This document shows, piece after piece, positions 1-6,496 of a DNA stretch of 40,567 nucleotides. Numbering within the stretch: position 1 is the stretch's first letter; each line of letters opens with the position of its first letter. The position numbers and the translations under genes are program-made. The DNA comes from SFTJ01 sp045613305 (lineage in GTDB: Bacteria; Bacteroidota; Bacteroidia; Bacteroidales; Muribaculaceae): assembly GCA_045613305.1 (NCBI GenBank), contig JAZLAU010000005.1, positions 1 to 40,567 of the forward strand, in the 5' to 3' direction. Under the pieces are notes generated by a model. The model was not told the origin of the DNA. It saw only the letters and a list, made by a program, of their open reading frames with translations, and did no database searches.

Positions 1-320
1 ACCTTCACAATTGATTCCCAACGAAACGAACGCCAAGCACCCTTCTCAACATCATACACGGCAGTCGTAGCATATAGCTCTCGGCTCTCGCCAGTACCGA
101 CAATATGGCGTTCTACCAGTGCTTTATTTGTAGTGGCAAACATCTCACGCAACTCACCATTCTTCTTCTGAAAGATGAAGTGGGCTACACCATTACGAAG
201 CTTATCTTTGAGGTTCTCAATCATCATAGCCTTTGCTCCTGCCATCAGTTCGCTACCTGTACGAGCTGCGATTACTGCCATTCTTGTTGCTGTGTCGTTT
301 GTAATTACCAATGCGTTCAT
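1..320 (-). CDS. DUF2693-like (SH3 beta-barrel fold) small protein, 3' end cut by window edge
   Basis: Reading the minus strand from the ATG at 318-320 gives an open frame to the window edge, starting MNALVITNDTATRMAVIAAR and reaching a WRSFRWESIVKV segment. That late Trp/Phe/Arg-rich segment and the opening resemble the DUF2693 (SH3 beta-barrel fold) proteins often found on Bacteroidales plasmids and integrative elements, whose role is unknown. The stop codon is outside the window. It lies 25 nt downstream of the 64-aa gene and probably shares the promoter at 564-571. The family call is from memory of the motif. Confidence 0.7.
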   Translation of the reverse strand, partial: MNALVITNDTATRMAVIAARTGSELMAGAKAMMIENLKDKLRNGVAHFIFQKKNGELREMFATTNKALVERHIVGTGESRELYATTAVYDVEKGAWRSFRWESIVK

Positions 321-345
321 GGTTTTGTATGTTTTATTGTTGATA

Positions 346-540
346 CTAGTAAACTCTCTTAATGTATTTTGGCTCTCCCCAGCCATTCAATCGATAAACC
401 TCTCTAACGGTTTCATCGTAGCTGAAAACATCCTTGATAAATCGAGCAGATGTTCCAGTCTCACTAACCCAATCGTACTGCCAAATGCCCCAGAGGTTGC
501 GATGACGCCCGAACTTGTATAATCCTACTTGTGCTTTCAT
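346..540 (-). CDS. Small hypothetical protein (64 aa)
   Basis: A 64-aa protein rich in aromatic and basic residues, beginning MKAQVGLYKFGRHRNLWGIW. I do not recognise a domain and see no signal peptide or membrane segment. It is the first gene behind the minus promoter at 564-571 and is followed by the DUF2693-like gene, so the two probably form one transcript opposite the XRE-type regulator. Small basic/aromatic proteins like this are common on Bacteroidales mobile DNA. It is probably a real gene, given the promoter and tight spacing. Confidence 0.65.
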   Translation of the reverse strand: MKAQVGLYKFGRHRNLWGIWQYDWVSETGTSARFIKDVFSYDETVREVYRLNGWGEPKYIKRVY

Positions 541-563
541 AATATATTACCCTTTTGTTGATA

Positions 564-571
564 CAAAGATA
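564..571 (-). promoter_or_regulatory. Promoter -7 element for the 64-aa/DUF2693-like genes
   Basis: On the minus strand this reads TATCTTTG, a match to the Bacteroidetes -7 consensus TAnnTTTG, 24 nt before the ATG at 540. It lies next to the two palindromes at 590-635. Confidence 0.55.
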
Positions 572-589
572 GTAAAATATTAATATACT

Positions 590-635
590 ACCAAATTTTC
601 TGGTCTAAAAATGTAATTTATTACCAAATATTTGG
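590..635. promoter_or_regulatory. Two candidate operators between divergent promoters
   Basis: Two related dyads lie in the gap between the 64-aa gene and the XRE-type regulator. One is ACCAAATTTTCTGGT at 590-604, with ACCA/TGGT arms. The other is the perfect palindrome CCAAATATTTGG at 624-635. Both share ACCAAAT. Their position between the divergent -7 elements (564-571 and 655-662) fits autoregulation by the adjacent XRE-type protein. The assignment of binder to site is inference. Confidence 0.4.
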
Positions 636-654
636 ATGTGCACATAATTTGATA

Positions 655-662
655 TAATTTTG
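655..662 (+). promoter_or_regulatory. Promoter -7 element for the XRE-type regulator
   Basis: TAATTTTG matches TAnnTTTG and ends 19 nt before the ATG at 682. No clear -33 TTG is visible; the palindrome at 624-635 lies where it would be expected. Confidence 0.5.
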
Positions 663-681
663 ATTACTAATTTGCTATAAA

Positions 682-972
682 ATGGACTATTCAATCATTA
701 AAGGTCTTCTCGATGAACGCAATATGACGTTTAAGGAGTTGAGCGATACGCTTAACGTTGATAGGAACAACTTATATAACTCCTTGACTAAGGGTAATCC
801 CACCTTGCAGCGGTTGGAAGCTGTTGCAAAGGTTTTGGATGTACCAGTTTGGCGATTGTTTACTACCGATAATAAGGCGGAGATATATGGAACAATAGTT
901 TACAAGGATGAGGTTCATATAATTAATTCACTACATGACCTAAAAACTTTAGTAGCAAAGATTACTGAATAA
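682..972 (+). CDS. XRE-family helix-turn-helix regulator
   Basis: A 96-aa protein. Residues 1-60 form an XRE/Cro-like HTH: an opening helix, then FKELSDTLNVDRNNLYNSLT as scaffold plus recognition helix, then LQRLEAVAKVLDVPVWRLF, the usual closing helices. The remaining 35 residues form a short tail, possibly for dimerisation. It is divergent from the 64-aa gene, and two palindromes lie between them. It is likely an element-encoded repressor acting on its own promoter and the divergent one. A hairpin plus T-run follows at 1050-1093. Confidence 0.85.
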   Translation: MDYSIIKGLLDERNMTFKELSDTLNVDRNNLYNSLTKGNPTLQRLEAVAKVLDVPVWRLFTTDNKAEIYGTIVYKDEVHIINSLHDLKTLVAKITE

Positions 973-1049
973 AAAATGCTACCCAATACAATGATTAAAA
1001 AAGTAAAAAGGTCGAATGGTTATCCATGAAATTAGCGTGAAGCGAATAA

Positions 1050-1093
1050 ACAGTCTATTCTCGTCATATTTTGATGCGAATAGCTTGTTTTTT
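1050..1093 (+). terminator. Intrinsic terminator after the XRE-type regulator
   Basis: CTATTC (1055-1060) pairs with GAATAG (1078-1083). The stem is extended inside by CGTCA/TTGATG-type pairing and outside by ACA/TGT, and is followed by six T. Confidence 0.6.
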
Positions 1094-1220
1094 ACATTGT
1101 CTATAATGGAATCAGGACAAAATGCATACTTTTTCTGGACATTTGTGGCGTAGTTTGTCCCGTATTTTGCCTAAAAATAGCCGTTTTTGTCCCGAATAGG
1201 ATTATTCAAATAGATTCCTT

Positions 1221-1237
1221 TCTGCAAGGCTTGCAGA
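1221..1237. promoter_or_regulatory. 17-bp palindrome, copy 1, upstream of the candidate RNA
   Basis: TCTGCAAGGCTTGCAGA is a perfect palindrome around a single centre base. A second copy, identical except for that base, occurs at 6456-6472 between two divergent promoters. Here the palindrome ends 34 nt before the -7 element at 1272. The second copy ends 33 nt before the -7 of the rtcB operon. Conserved sequence plus conserved spacing suggests a regulator site. The binder is unknown. Confidence 0.6.
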
Positions 1238-1271
1238 GTTATAAAAAATCCATTAATGGAAAATATTCAAT

Positions 1272-1279
1272 TATATTTG
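1272..1279 (+). promoter_or_regulatory. Promoter -7 element for the candidate RNA at 1285-1510
   Basis: TATATTTG is an exact TAnnTTTG. No good -33 TTG is present. Instead a perfect 12-bp palindrome TCCATTAATGGA (1249-1260) occupies that region and the 17-bp palindrome lies further up. A weak -33 with a fixed-distance upstream site suggests dependence on an activator (inference). Confidence 0.5.
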
Positions 1280-1284
1280 TGACG

Positions 1285-1510
1285 TCTATACACAGGATAG
1301 CGTTTAGGACGTGTGTATCAGGGGCGGTCATTGACCGAGCATTGGTAGCCTGTGGAGACTTTTAAGTATGCATATAGTCGGATGCCTTAGATGCCTCTAA
1401 TGAAACCCCAGGGCCTAACGTCCGAAACGACTCCGACATAATACAGCACTCAAAACCGAGTCCGTTCAAAAGAACATCAACCATCTGTCGTTTCAAGTGC
1501 TGATGTTGTT
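1285..1510 (+). ncRNA. Candidate structured non-coding RNA beside the RtcB operon
   Basis: About 225 nt with no credible ORF sits behind its own TAnnTTTG element. CGTTTAGGACGT (1301-1312) can pair with ACGTCCGAAACG (1418-1429), 11 of 12 positions. Nested inside are GGGG (1321-1324) with CCCC (1406-1409), the hairpin CGGTCATTGACCG (1325-1337), and GACT (1357-1360) with AGTC (1376-1379). In the 3' part GAAACGAC (1424-1431) can also pair with GTCGTTTC (1487-1494), and CAGCACT (1444-1450) with AGTGCTG (1496-1502). The first of these competes with the long-range helix and the two together would make a pseudoknot. The ends are estimates. I do not recognise the RNA family. Confidence 0.5.
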
Positions 1511-1517
1511 ATACCAA

Positions 1518-2894
1518 TTATAATATCAAAATACTTCCCTTTATAGTTCCACTCTTATCTTCAAATGGAGCTGCATACCACAAGTCACAATCATCCGACA
1601 ACAGCTCACGCAATTGGCGGGCAAGCTCCAGGCCACGTCGATGGTAATCGGCCCAATCCTTTTCGTAAGGCTGGCTCGTCTCGGATGCAATAATAATAGG
1701 ATGAATCTCTCGTTGCCACTTAGCCAATTCGGGCATAATAATTTTCTCTCCTTTCTTATCATAGAATATTTCATCGAGTTCGCCAGAATCATAAATGGTG
1801 ATGTTGTAACCCATTGCAAGGTCTTCGCCAAGTGAATCATAATCGGGACATATCTGCATAATGTGTTTTACAATAGGTTTTCGTTCCAAATATGTCTTAT
1901 TGATATAGCGCTCAATCAGTGGCGACTTAAATGCATTATACATCTCCATTCGCAAAGAGATGTCGCTATGACTCTGTTTCTCTGACGATTGATTTAAGGC
2001 AAAGGATAACAGCCCTTCATACAATGCTCTTATAGTCTCCTTATAATCACAATATCCTGCAATAATGGGGTACCATACAAAGCCGTTAGGTATAATCTTC
2101 ACCAGAGCAAACTCCTTATAGCTATAAGCATAACCTTTTTCTCGCTTCTCAATTCCATCAACTATGCGAACCCATTCAATGCGAATAACCGTATCAGATG
2201 AATCAAAACATAACTCTATATCAGTTTTGTCGCTATATACCAAACATTCAAACTGGTGGCGAATCTTATTATAGTCATTATCCCAATCAGTCAAGAATGT
2301 TTTATAGGTGCGATTACCAATTCCGACCTCATATTGGTCATTCTTACAAGGCATAAATACGAATTGCTCAGTTGTTATTTTTGAAGCATCTACATTATAC
2401 GCACTTGGTTGCAGAGCCTCTATCTCAAGTTGCTTGCAGCAGACTTCAAGATGGTCGAGCTTCACCATTCTATCGGCAGTGCTGTGCCCATCCCGTACCA
2501 TATCGCATAGGTGTTTGATGCGATTTTGGATACGCATAAAATAGTGTATAAAACGATAGTGGAGCTCCTCATAATACGATTTCTCGGCACACATAACACG
2601 CCAGATAAATGTGTACTCCGATTTGGTGATGGTTATATTATATTCCACACCGTTATTATCTTTTAGCGTCATATAACCCTCGCCATCTGCATACAGTGAA
2701 GAGACAAGGTCTATGGGGCTTATCAGCAACCATGTCTGGTTGACAAACACCCATATCCCCCACACTCCATCATATTCTCGGCATATAAGCGGAAAGGGAG
2801 TGCACTTGCGCTCTGCTAATATAATTTCCTGCTGAAACTTTGATGCCTCTCGCTCATTAGTTTCCTTTGGAGTCCAGATAGTGTTGTAATGCAT
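1518..2894 (-). CDS. Unrecognised protein, last gene of the RtcB operon (458 aa)
   Basis: A soluble 458-aa protein with no signal peptide or clear membrane helix and no family I can name. The N-terminal half is rich in Trp and Tyr. The middle (about residues 105-170) is helical with paired His and Cys. The C-terminal 60 residues form a compact block with WADYHRRGLELARQLRELL followed by WYAAPFEDKSG, which looks like a folded conserved domain. It starts 12 nt after the 264-aa gene, so the two are co-transcribed with rtcB upstream. The proximity suggests a role in the same RNA-repair pathway, but nothing in the sequence names an activity. Confidence 0.75.
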   Translation of the reverse strand: MHYNTIWTPKETNEREASKFQQEIILAERKCTPFPLICREYDGVWGIWVFVNQTWLLISPIDLVSSLYADGEGYMTLKDNNGVEYNITITKSEYTFIWRVMCAEKSYYEELHYRFIHYFMRIQNRIKHLCDMVRDGHSTADRMVKLDHLEVCCKQLEIEALQPSAYNVDASKITTEQFVFMPCKNDQYEVGIGNRTYKTFLTDWDNDYNKIRHQFECLVYSDKTDIELCFDSSDTVIRIEWVRIVDGIEKREKGYAYSYKEFALVKIIPNGFVWYPIIAGYCDYKETIRALYEGLLSFALNQSSEKQSHSDISLRMEMYNAFKSPLIERYINKTYLERKPIVKHIMQICPDYDSLGEDLAMGYNITIYDSGELDEIFYDKKGEKIIMPELAKWQREIHPIIIASETSQPYEKDWADYHRRGLELARQLRELLSDDCDLWYAAPFEDKSGTIKGSILIL

Positions 2895-2906
2895 ATCTAA
2901 CTAAAA

Positions 2907-3701
2907 TTACCACAATTCATCTTCATTGTCATCATACCATCCGAATCTCTCTCGGATTTTGCCGACGATTTTGCTCTTGATTTTGTTAAAGCACTCTTTA
3001 ATGTATTCCCAATCCCAGTCTTTTATTGAGCTATATACATACTCTTTACATTCCAATGAGGGATATCTTATTGAATTGCAATAAGCATCTTTGCTGCTAA
3101 GATAAACATTTGAATCTCTTTTTCGTACTTTATCATTTAGTTCATCTAATTTCCATTTGTCCCATACTGGAAGAGCTTCTTTATCAATTTGTGATAATAT
3201 TGATGTACTCTTCTCAAATTCTCCAATCTCACGATATAGTTCTGCACATAATACAGGGTCGTCAGGGATTAGTGTAATTAGGGCTTTAACATTTTCAATA
3301 AAATATTCTCTCTCGGATATAAACTCATATGTAGGATATTCCACATTGGGCATCTCCCAATATAAATCGTTATATACCCACAGTAGCATTGTCCTTAACA
3401 TTTTCTCATTTTCGCCCGTGGGAGCTAGCTCCACCAGAGCCTCTTTAAGTGATTCATACGAAAGATAGCCTCTACTGCTATTAAAATATGTTCTGCACTT
3501 GCCAACAATTTGAGAATATTCATAGAAATGATAATGCTTACATATTGGGCATCTCAATATAGGCGAAATGGTCGGCTCATAATCGGGCATATAGCCATCC
3601 GACCATCTTGTTTCCGAAATATCGTCAATCCCCATACCGCACATTCTACGCAATCCCCCGCAATGGGGACACTTTAATATATCTGGTTTGCCAAAGTCCA
3701 T
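2907..3701 (-). CDS. Zinc-ribbon-containing unrecognised protein (264 aa)
   Basis: The N-terminus carries CPHC (about residues 11-14) and CPIC (about 51-54). This four-cysteine arrangement is typical of a zinc ribbon, with CGMG between the pairs. Residues about 130-190 contain helical pairs such as CAELYREIGEFEKSTSIL that resemble one TPR-like repeat. The C-terminus is basic, then acidic. No catalytic motif is recognised. A 146-nt gap with a strong RNA fold separates it from the 242-aa gene upstream, and only 12 nt separate it from the 458-aa gene downstream. A nucleic-acid or protein adaptor role is plausible but unproven. Confidence 0.75.
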   Translation of the reverse strand: MDFGKPDILKCPHCGGLRRMCGMGIDDISETRWSDGYMPDYEPTISPILRCPICKHYHFYEYSQIVGKCRTYFNSSRGYLSYESLKEALVELAPTGENEKMLRTMLLWVYNDLYWEMPNVEYPTYEFISEREYFIENVKALITLIPDDPVLCAELYREIGEFEKSTSILSQIDKEALPVWDKWKLDELNDKVRKRDSNVYLSSKDAYCNSIRYPSLECKEYVYSSIKDWDWEYIKECFNKIKSKIVGKIRERFGWYDDNEDELW

Positions 3702-3723
3702 AGTGATAATATTTTCACATATA

Positions 3724-3849
3724 AAAGCGTGTTAGGCATCACACATTTACACCAAGATGCCTAAATCTCATACTCGACTACCTTATCTGGTTACAAGTAA
3801 GAGATTCCATAGAATGGGGAACTTGTTTCTACAAAACACGCTTTTTTTT
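3724..3849. ncRNA. Multi-branch RNA fold in the gap between the 264-aa and 242-aa genes
   Basis: AAAGCGTGTT (3724-3733) and AACACGCTTT (3835-3844) are perfect 10-bp complements enclosing about 100 nt. Inside are four hairpins in a row: TAGGCATC/GATGCCTA (8 bp, partly competing with the outer helix at one base), AATCTC/GAGATT (3764-3769 with 3801-3806), CCAT/ATGG (3807-3810 with 3814-3817) and TTGT/ACAA (3823-3826 with 3831-3834). On the plus strand the closing arm runs into eight T, as in an intrinsic terminator. On the minus strand it lies in the operon mRNA and runs into only four T. It could be a separate RNA, a processing site or an attenuator. Confidence 0.5.
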
Positions 3850-4576
3850 AATATTCATCTTTGAGCTTAAAACCCTTTGGTGCAGTGTTGCTTATTGTAC
3901 TTTGGTATGGTGATATGTATAGTGCACATATCCTTTCTCCAGACAAGGATGTAATGCTATATATATCAATACACCCATTAATATTTTCTGTACTTGTAGA
4001 ACCTATTCTATGCCATTTTATATCTTCTCCTGATTCTAAAACCAATCGTCTCAAATATATCTCACTTGCGGTTATGCCTCTAACGGGTATTGGGTTTGTA
4101 ACGCAAAGCCCATACTCTCCCGTAGCTCCAGGAATAACATCTGTATGGCAACCGTCATCAACATTACCCATAGCTTTATAGAAATAATCAAATATCGCAT
4201 CATTGTGTTGCCCGTGAGTTTTGATAAGATGTTGCTTAATTACATACTTGTAAATTATCATTGCATCATATTCGCAAAACTTATTATGAGGGCGATTGAG
4301 GGCTCCTTTTCTAACAATTCTTTCGGCAGATTTGTCTTGAGAGATATTGAATAGAGTAGTCATATATAACAAAGTCCCTTTGATATCCTCGGTATAGTAA
4401 TTATCTACTCGAGAATCATATTCTAGCTCTTTTTTCAATTCCTCTACTTGTTGTTCGAGTTCATTATATCCTCCTGGAAACATCTTAGATTGTAAATCAC
4501 CCACTATCTGTTCCAACTGGTTCGATTTCTTATTTCTATTAAATGGCCACATAATTTTACTTTTTAAATGTTTCAT
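3848..4576 (-). CDS. Unrecognised protein downstream of rtcB (242 aa)
   Basis: The start overlaps the rtcB stop (TAATG), showing translational coupling. An internal start at residue 9 (MWPFNRNKK) is also possible. Residues 9-60 are charged with a predicted coiled coil (LEQQVEELKKELE). A helical middle follows. The C-terminal 90 residues form a distinct beta-rich domain with GLCVTNPIPVRGITASEIYL and a later ICALYISPYQS segment ending in APKGFKL. I recall similar hypothetical proteins in Bacteroidetes but no function. The tight coupling makes it the best candidate for a direct RtcB partner. I see no archease or RtcA signature. Confidence 0.8.
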   Translation of the reverse strand: MKHLKSKIMWPFNRNKKSNQLEQIVGDLQSKMFPGGYNELEQQVEELKKELEYDSRVDNYYTEDIKGTLLYMTTLFNISQDKSAERIVRKGALNRPHNKFCEYDAMIIYKYVIKQHLIKTHGQHNDAIFDYFYKAMGNVDDGCHTDVIPGATGEYGLCVTNPIPVRGITASEIYLRRLVLESGEDIKWHRIGSTSTENINGCIDIYSITSLSGERICALYISPYQSTISNTAPKGFKLKDEY

Positions 4577-5751
4577 TACCCCTTTATAACTGCTATTGGA
4601 GAGAGCTCGACAATGGGCTCAACCAAGTCTCGTTGGTTTGCCATAACAGTATCTATATCCTTATATGCTGATGGCGCCTCATCTAAATCCTTTTGTTCGT
4701 GTATGCCGTGAATGATACCAAGAGCATTCATCCTGTCAATCTCGCTCTGTAAGTCCAAAACCCTACACGCTTCACGTCTGCCGAGTACACGACCTGCACC
4801 GTGTGAGCAGCTCATAAAGCTCTCTGTGTTGCCCAAACCCCTCACGATATACGATTTTGAGCCTTGCGAGCCAGGTATAATACCAATCTCATCCAACCGT
4901 GCACGAGTCGCACCTTTACGATGAACAATAACTTTCTGCCCGAAATGCTCTTCCCAAGCCGCATAGTTATGGGCTATGTTTATCATCTCATCAAACTTAA
5001 CCGATGGATATACGCTCGCCATAGCCTCGCATACCTGTTCCATAATCAGCTTTCTATTGCAAAGTGCAAAATCCACACACCACTTCATCTCTCGCCAATA
5101 GTTTTGTGCTTCGGGAGCCTCAATGGGTAAGAACTCCAATCCTTCCGCCACGTCTGAATACCACCTATCATTCAGCATCTTTGCTATCTTGCCATAACGC
5201 TCAGCTACCTTTTTGCCAATGTTGCGTGAGCCAGAGTGTATCATTATCCACACCTCACCATCTGTTGATTTCTGAATCTCGATAAAGTGATTTCCTCCAC
5301 CCAAAGTACCTATCTGCTTGCGTGCAGCAATTAACAAAGTCTTCACATATGGAAGAGATTCAAGGTCGTAACCATTGGGGAGCAGACTCTCGTCCTGCAT
5401 CTCTGCGTGGTGGTCAAAACCAAGGGGCACACGCTCCTTCACAATAGATATTACACGACTAATGCTATCTCTTGAAATATCTTCAATCCTCAATGAAGTT
5501 CTGACTGCACACATTCCGCAACCAATATCTACACCAACAGCATTTGGTACAACCACTCCTTTTGTTGCAAGCACGCCACCGATGGGCATTCCCAATCCGC
5601 AATGCACATCGGGCATAAGAGCAATATGCTTGAACGCAAAAGGTAATGAAGCAAGATTCCGAGCCTGCTCCAACGCCCCGTCTTCAATCTTGTCCGCCCA
5701 CATCTTAATGGGAATCTTATTTTCTAAAAAGACTTTCATAATATCTATCAT
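4576..5751 (-). CDS. rtcB: RtcB-family RNA-splicing/repair ligase
   Basis: RtcB joins RNA ends bearing a 2',3'-cyclic phosphate or 3'-phosphate to a 5'-OH using GTP and Mn2+. All family landmarks are present: MPDVHCGLG (46-54), GVDIGCGM (73-80, metal-binding Asp75 and Cys78), GGGNHFIE (151-158), HSGSR (172-176), AHN (260-262), and HRKGA with His277 as the expected guanylylated residue, then IIPGSQGSKSYIV (291-303) and SCSHGAGR. The 391-aa length is close to the E. coli enzyme (about 408). The start at 5751 overlaps the stop of a 35-codon ORF (ATGA); MKVFLENKIP at residue 5 is an alternative start. It heads a four-gene coupled cluster, and no TROVE/Ro60 or RtcA gene is visible beside it. Confidence 0.96.
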   Translation of the reverse strand: MIDIMKVFLENKIPIKMWADKIEDGALEQARNLASLPFAFKHIALMPDVHCGLGMPIGGVLATKGVVVPNAVGVDIGCGMCAVRTSLRIEDISRDSISRVISIVKERVPLGFDHHAEMQDESLLPNGYDLESLPYVKTLLIAARKQIGTLGGGNHFIEIQKSTDGEVWIMIHSGSRNIGKKVAERYGKIAKMLNDRWYSDVAEGLEFLPIEAPEAQNYWREMKWCVDFALCNRKLIMEQVCEAMASVYPSVKFDEMINIAHNYAAWEEHFGQKVIVHRKGATRARLDEIGIIPGSQGSKSYIVRGLGNTESFMSCSHGAGRVLGRREACRVLDLQSEIDRMNALGIIHGIHEQKDLDEAPSAYKDIDTVMANQRDLVEPIVELSPIAVIKG

Positions 5752-5855
5752 TTACGTTGTATTATCAAAGCAAACTCCCAAGCAGCTGTCACTTCTGGAG
5801 CAACCCGATTTCGCTCAATATCCAATCGCAAGGGAGTTGTTGCATAGGTGTTCAT
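5748..5855 (-). CDS. 35-aa leader ORF overlapping the rtcB start
   Basis: ATG at 5855 to TGA at 5748-5750 encodes 35 residues starting MNTYATTPLRLDIERNRVAP and ending in a hydrophobic WEFALIIQRK. Its stop overlaps the rtcB ATG as ATGA, the classic arrangement for translational coupling. It is too short to assign a family. It could be a real small protein, a remnant of a longer gene, or a leader peptide that sets rtcB translation. Confidence 0.5.
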   Translation of the reverse strand: MNTYATTPLRLDIERNRVAPEVTAAWEFALIIQRK

Positions 5856-5926
5856 TTAATTCATAGTGCAAAAGCATGGGTGGTGATTGACAACTTTTGT
5901 CATAATTAATTATATTTCTCAAAAAG

Positions 5927-5990
5927 GAGAAGTTGATAAAACACCGATTCAGTATAATGTACATCCAACTGTTCTCTTATCAACTTTCTC
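5927..5990 (-). repeat. Long hairpin in the rtcB leader with terminator-like tail
   Basis: On the minus strand GAGAAAGTTGATAA (5990-5977) pairs with TTATCAACTTCTC (5939-5927), 13 bp with one bulged base. The loop is 37 nt and itself holds CAGT/ACTG. The distal arm is followed by CTTTTT, so it may stop or attenuate transcription before rtcB. A small hairpin GACAACTTTTGTC lies just downstream at 5889-5901. Confidence 0.45.
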
Positions 5991-5997
5991 TCAACAA

Positions 5998-6085
5998 ATA
6001 GAAAGGGCGTAACGTTGCGACTTATGAGTTTAAGTAAACTCCTACTCTTTACGTCCGAAACGCACTCAAGCACAACCCTTTCTAT
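5998..6085 (-). ncRNA. tRNA-sized structured element upstream of rtcB
   Basis: ATAGAAAGGG (5998-6007) and CCCTTTCTAT (6076-6085) form a perfect 10-bp closing helix around 68 nt. Inside is the hairpin GAGTTT/AAACTC (6026-6041). In minus-strand sense there is also GCGT-TTCGG-ACGT (6063-6051). The size and closing stem recall a tRNA, but I could not fit a cloverleaf: there is no GTTCRA T-loop and no proper D arm. It contains, in minus sense, CGTTTCGGACGT, the exact complement of 1418-1429 in the candidate RNA. It follows the HARE-HTH stop by 15 nt, so it may also act as that gene's 3' structure. Confidence 0.4.
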
Positions 6086-6099
6086 AATAATTCATTCTA

Positions 6100-6372
6100 C
6101 TATGTTATTTTCTTCTTTCTCAATTTATACATTCCTCTGCGAGGCCTACGTGTCTTGCCATTTATCACCCTCACAATGGCTGAATCTTTTCTTTTGGCAT
6201 CATTTGCCAAAATATATGCGACCCGCATCCTTAAAGATTCAGCGCACTCCCCAGCTTCAAATAGTGTGCGTGAATCATTCACAATAGCCATAGTAATAGC
6301 ATCAATATGAAGACCTTGTGGAGCATACTCCAACACTCTATAAATAGCAGTTCTTAAATCGGTTGTGTTCAT
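6100..6372 (-). CDS. HARE-HTH-like winged-helix protein (90 aa)
   Basis: A 90-aa basic protein. The pattern LRTAIYRVLEYAPQGLHIDAI, then a helix rich in Arg (LRMRVAYILAND), then a closing basic strand RRPRRGMYKL resembles the HARE-HTH fold, a compact winged helix found in DNA-associated proteins. It is the first gene of the minus transcript that continues into the rtcB leader, and lies behind the -7 element at 6415-6422. It could regulate the operon or bind nucleic acid as part of the system. The family call is by pattern only. Confidence 0.7.
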   Translation of the reverse strand: MNTTDLRTAIYRVLEYAPQGLHIDAITMAIVNDSRTLFEAGECAESLRMRVAYILANDAKRKDSAIVRVINGKTRRPRRGMYKLRKKKIT

Positions 6373-6414
6373 ATGGATGTATCATTATTTGTGTTAGGCT
6401 AATTCTTTCGATTA

Positions 6415-6422
6415 CAAAATTA
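6415..6422 (-). promoter_or_regulatory. Promoter -7 element of the HARE-HTH/rtcB operon
   Basis: On the minus strand this reads TAATTTTG (TAnnTTTG). The 17-bp palindrome ends 33 nt upstream, almost the same spacing as at the candidate RNA promoter (34 nt). The -33 region lacks a well-placed TTG. Confidence 0.55.
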
Positions 6423-6455
6423 AATAGCTATATAGAAGTCTCCAAGCAAATTCAT

Positions 6456-6472
6456 TCTGCAAGCCTTGCAGA
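6456..6472. promoter_or_regulatory. 17-bp palindrome, copy 2, between divergent promoters
   Basis: TCTGCAAGCCTTGCAGA matches the copy at 1221-1237 except for the centre base. It lies 33 nt from the leftward -7 (6422-6415) and 24 nt from the rightward -7 (6497-6504). These distances differ by about one helical turn, so one bound protein could face both promoters. It probably controls the rtcB operon and the 352-aa gene together. Confidence 0.65.
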
Positions 6473-6496
6473 GTAGGAATGTTATATTTTTTTGAT

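Noticed and set aside
5998..6085. A true tRNA gene upstream of rtcB
   Set aside because: Size and closing stem fit, but there is no TTCRA T-loop, no acceptable D arm and no clean anticodon arm on either strand.
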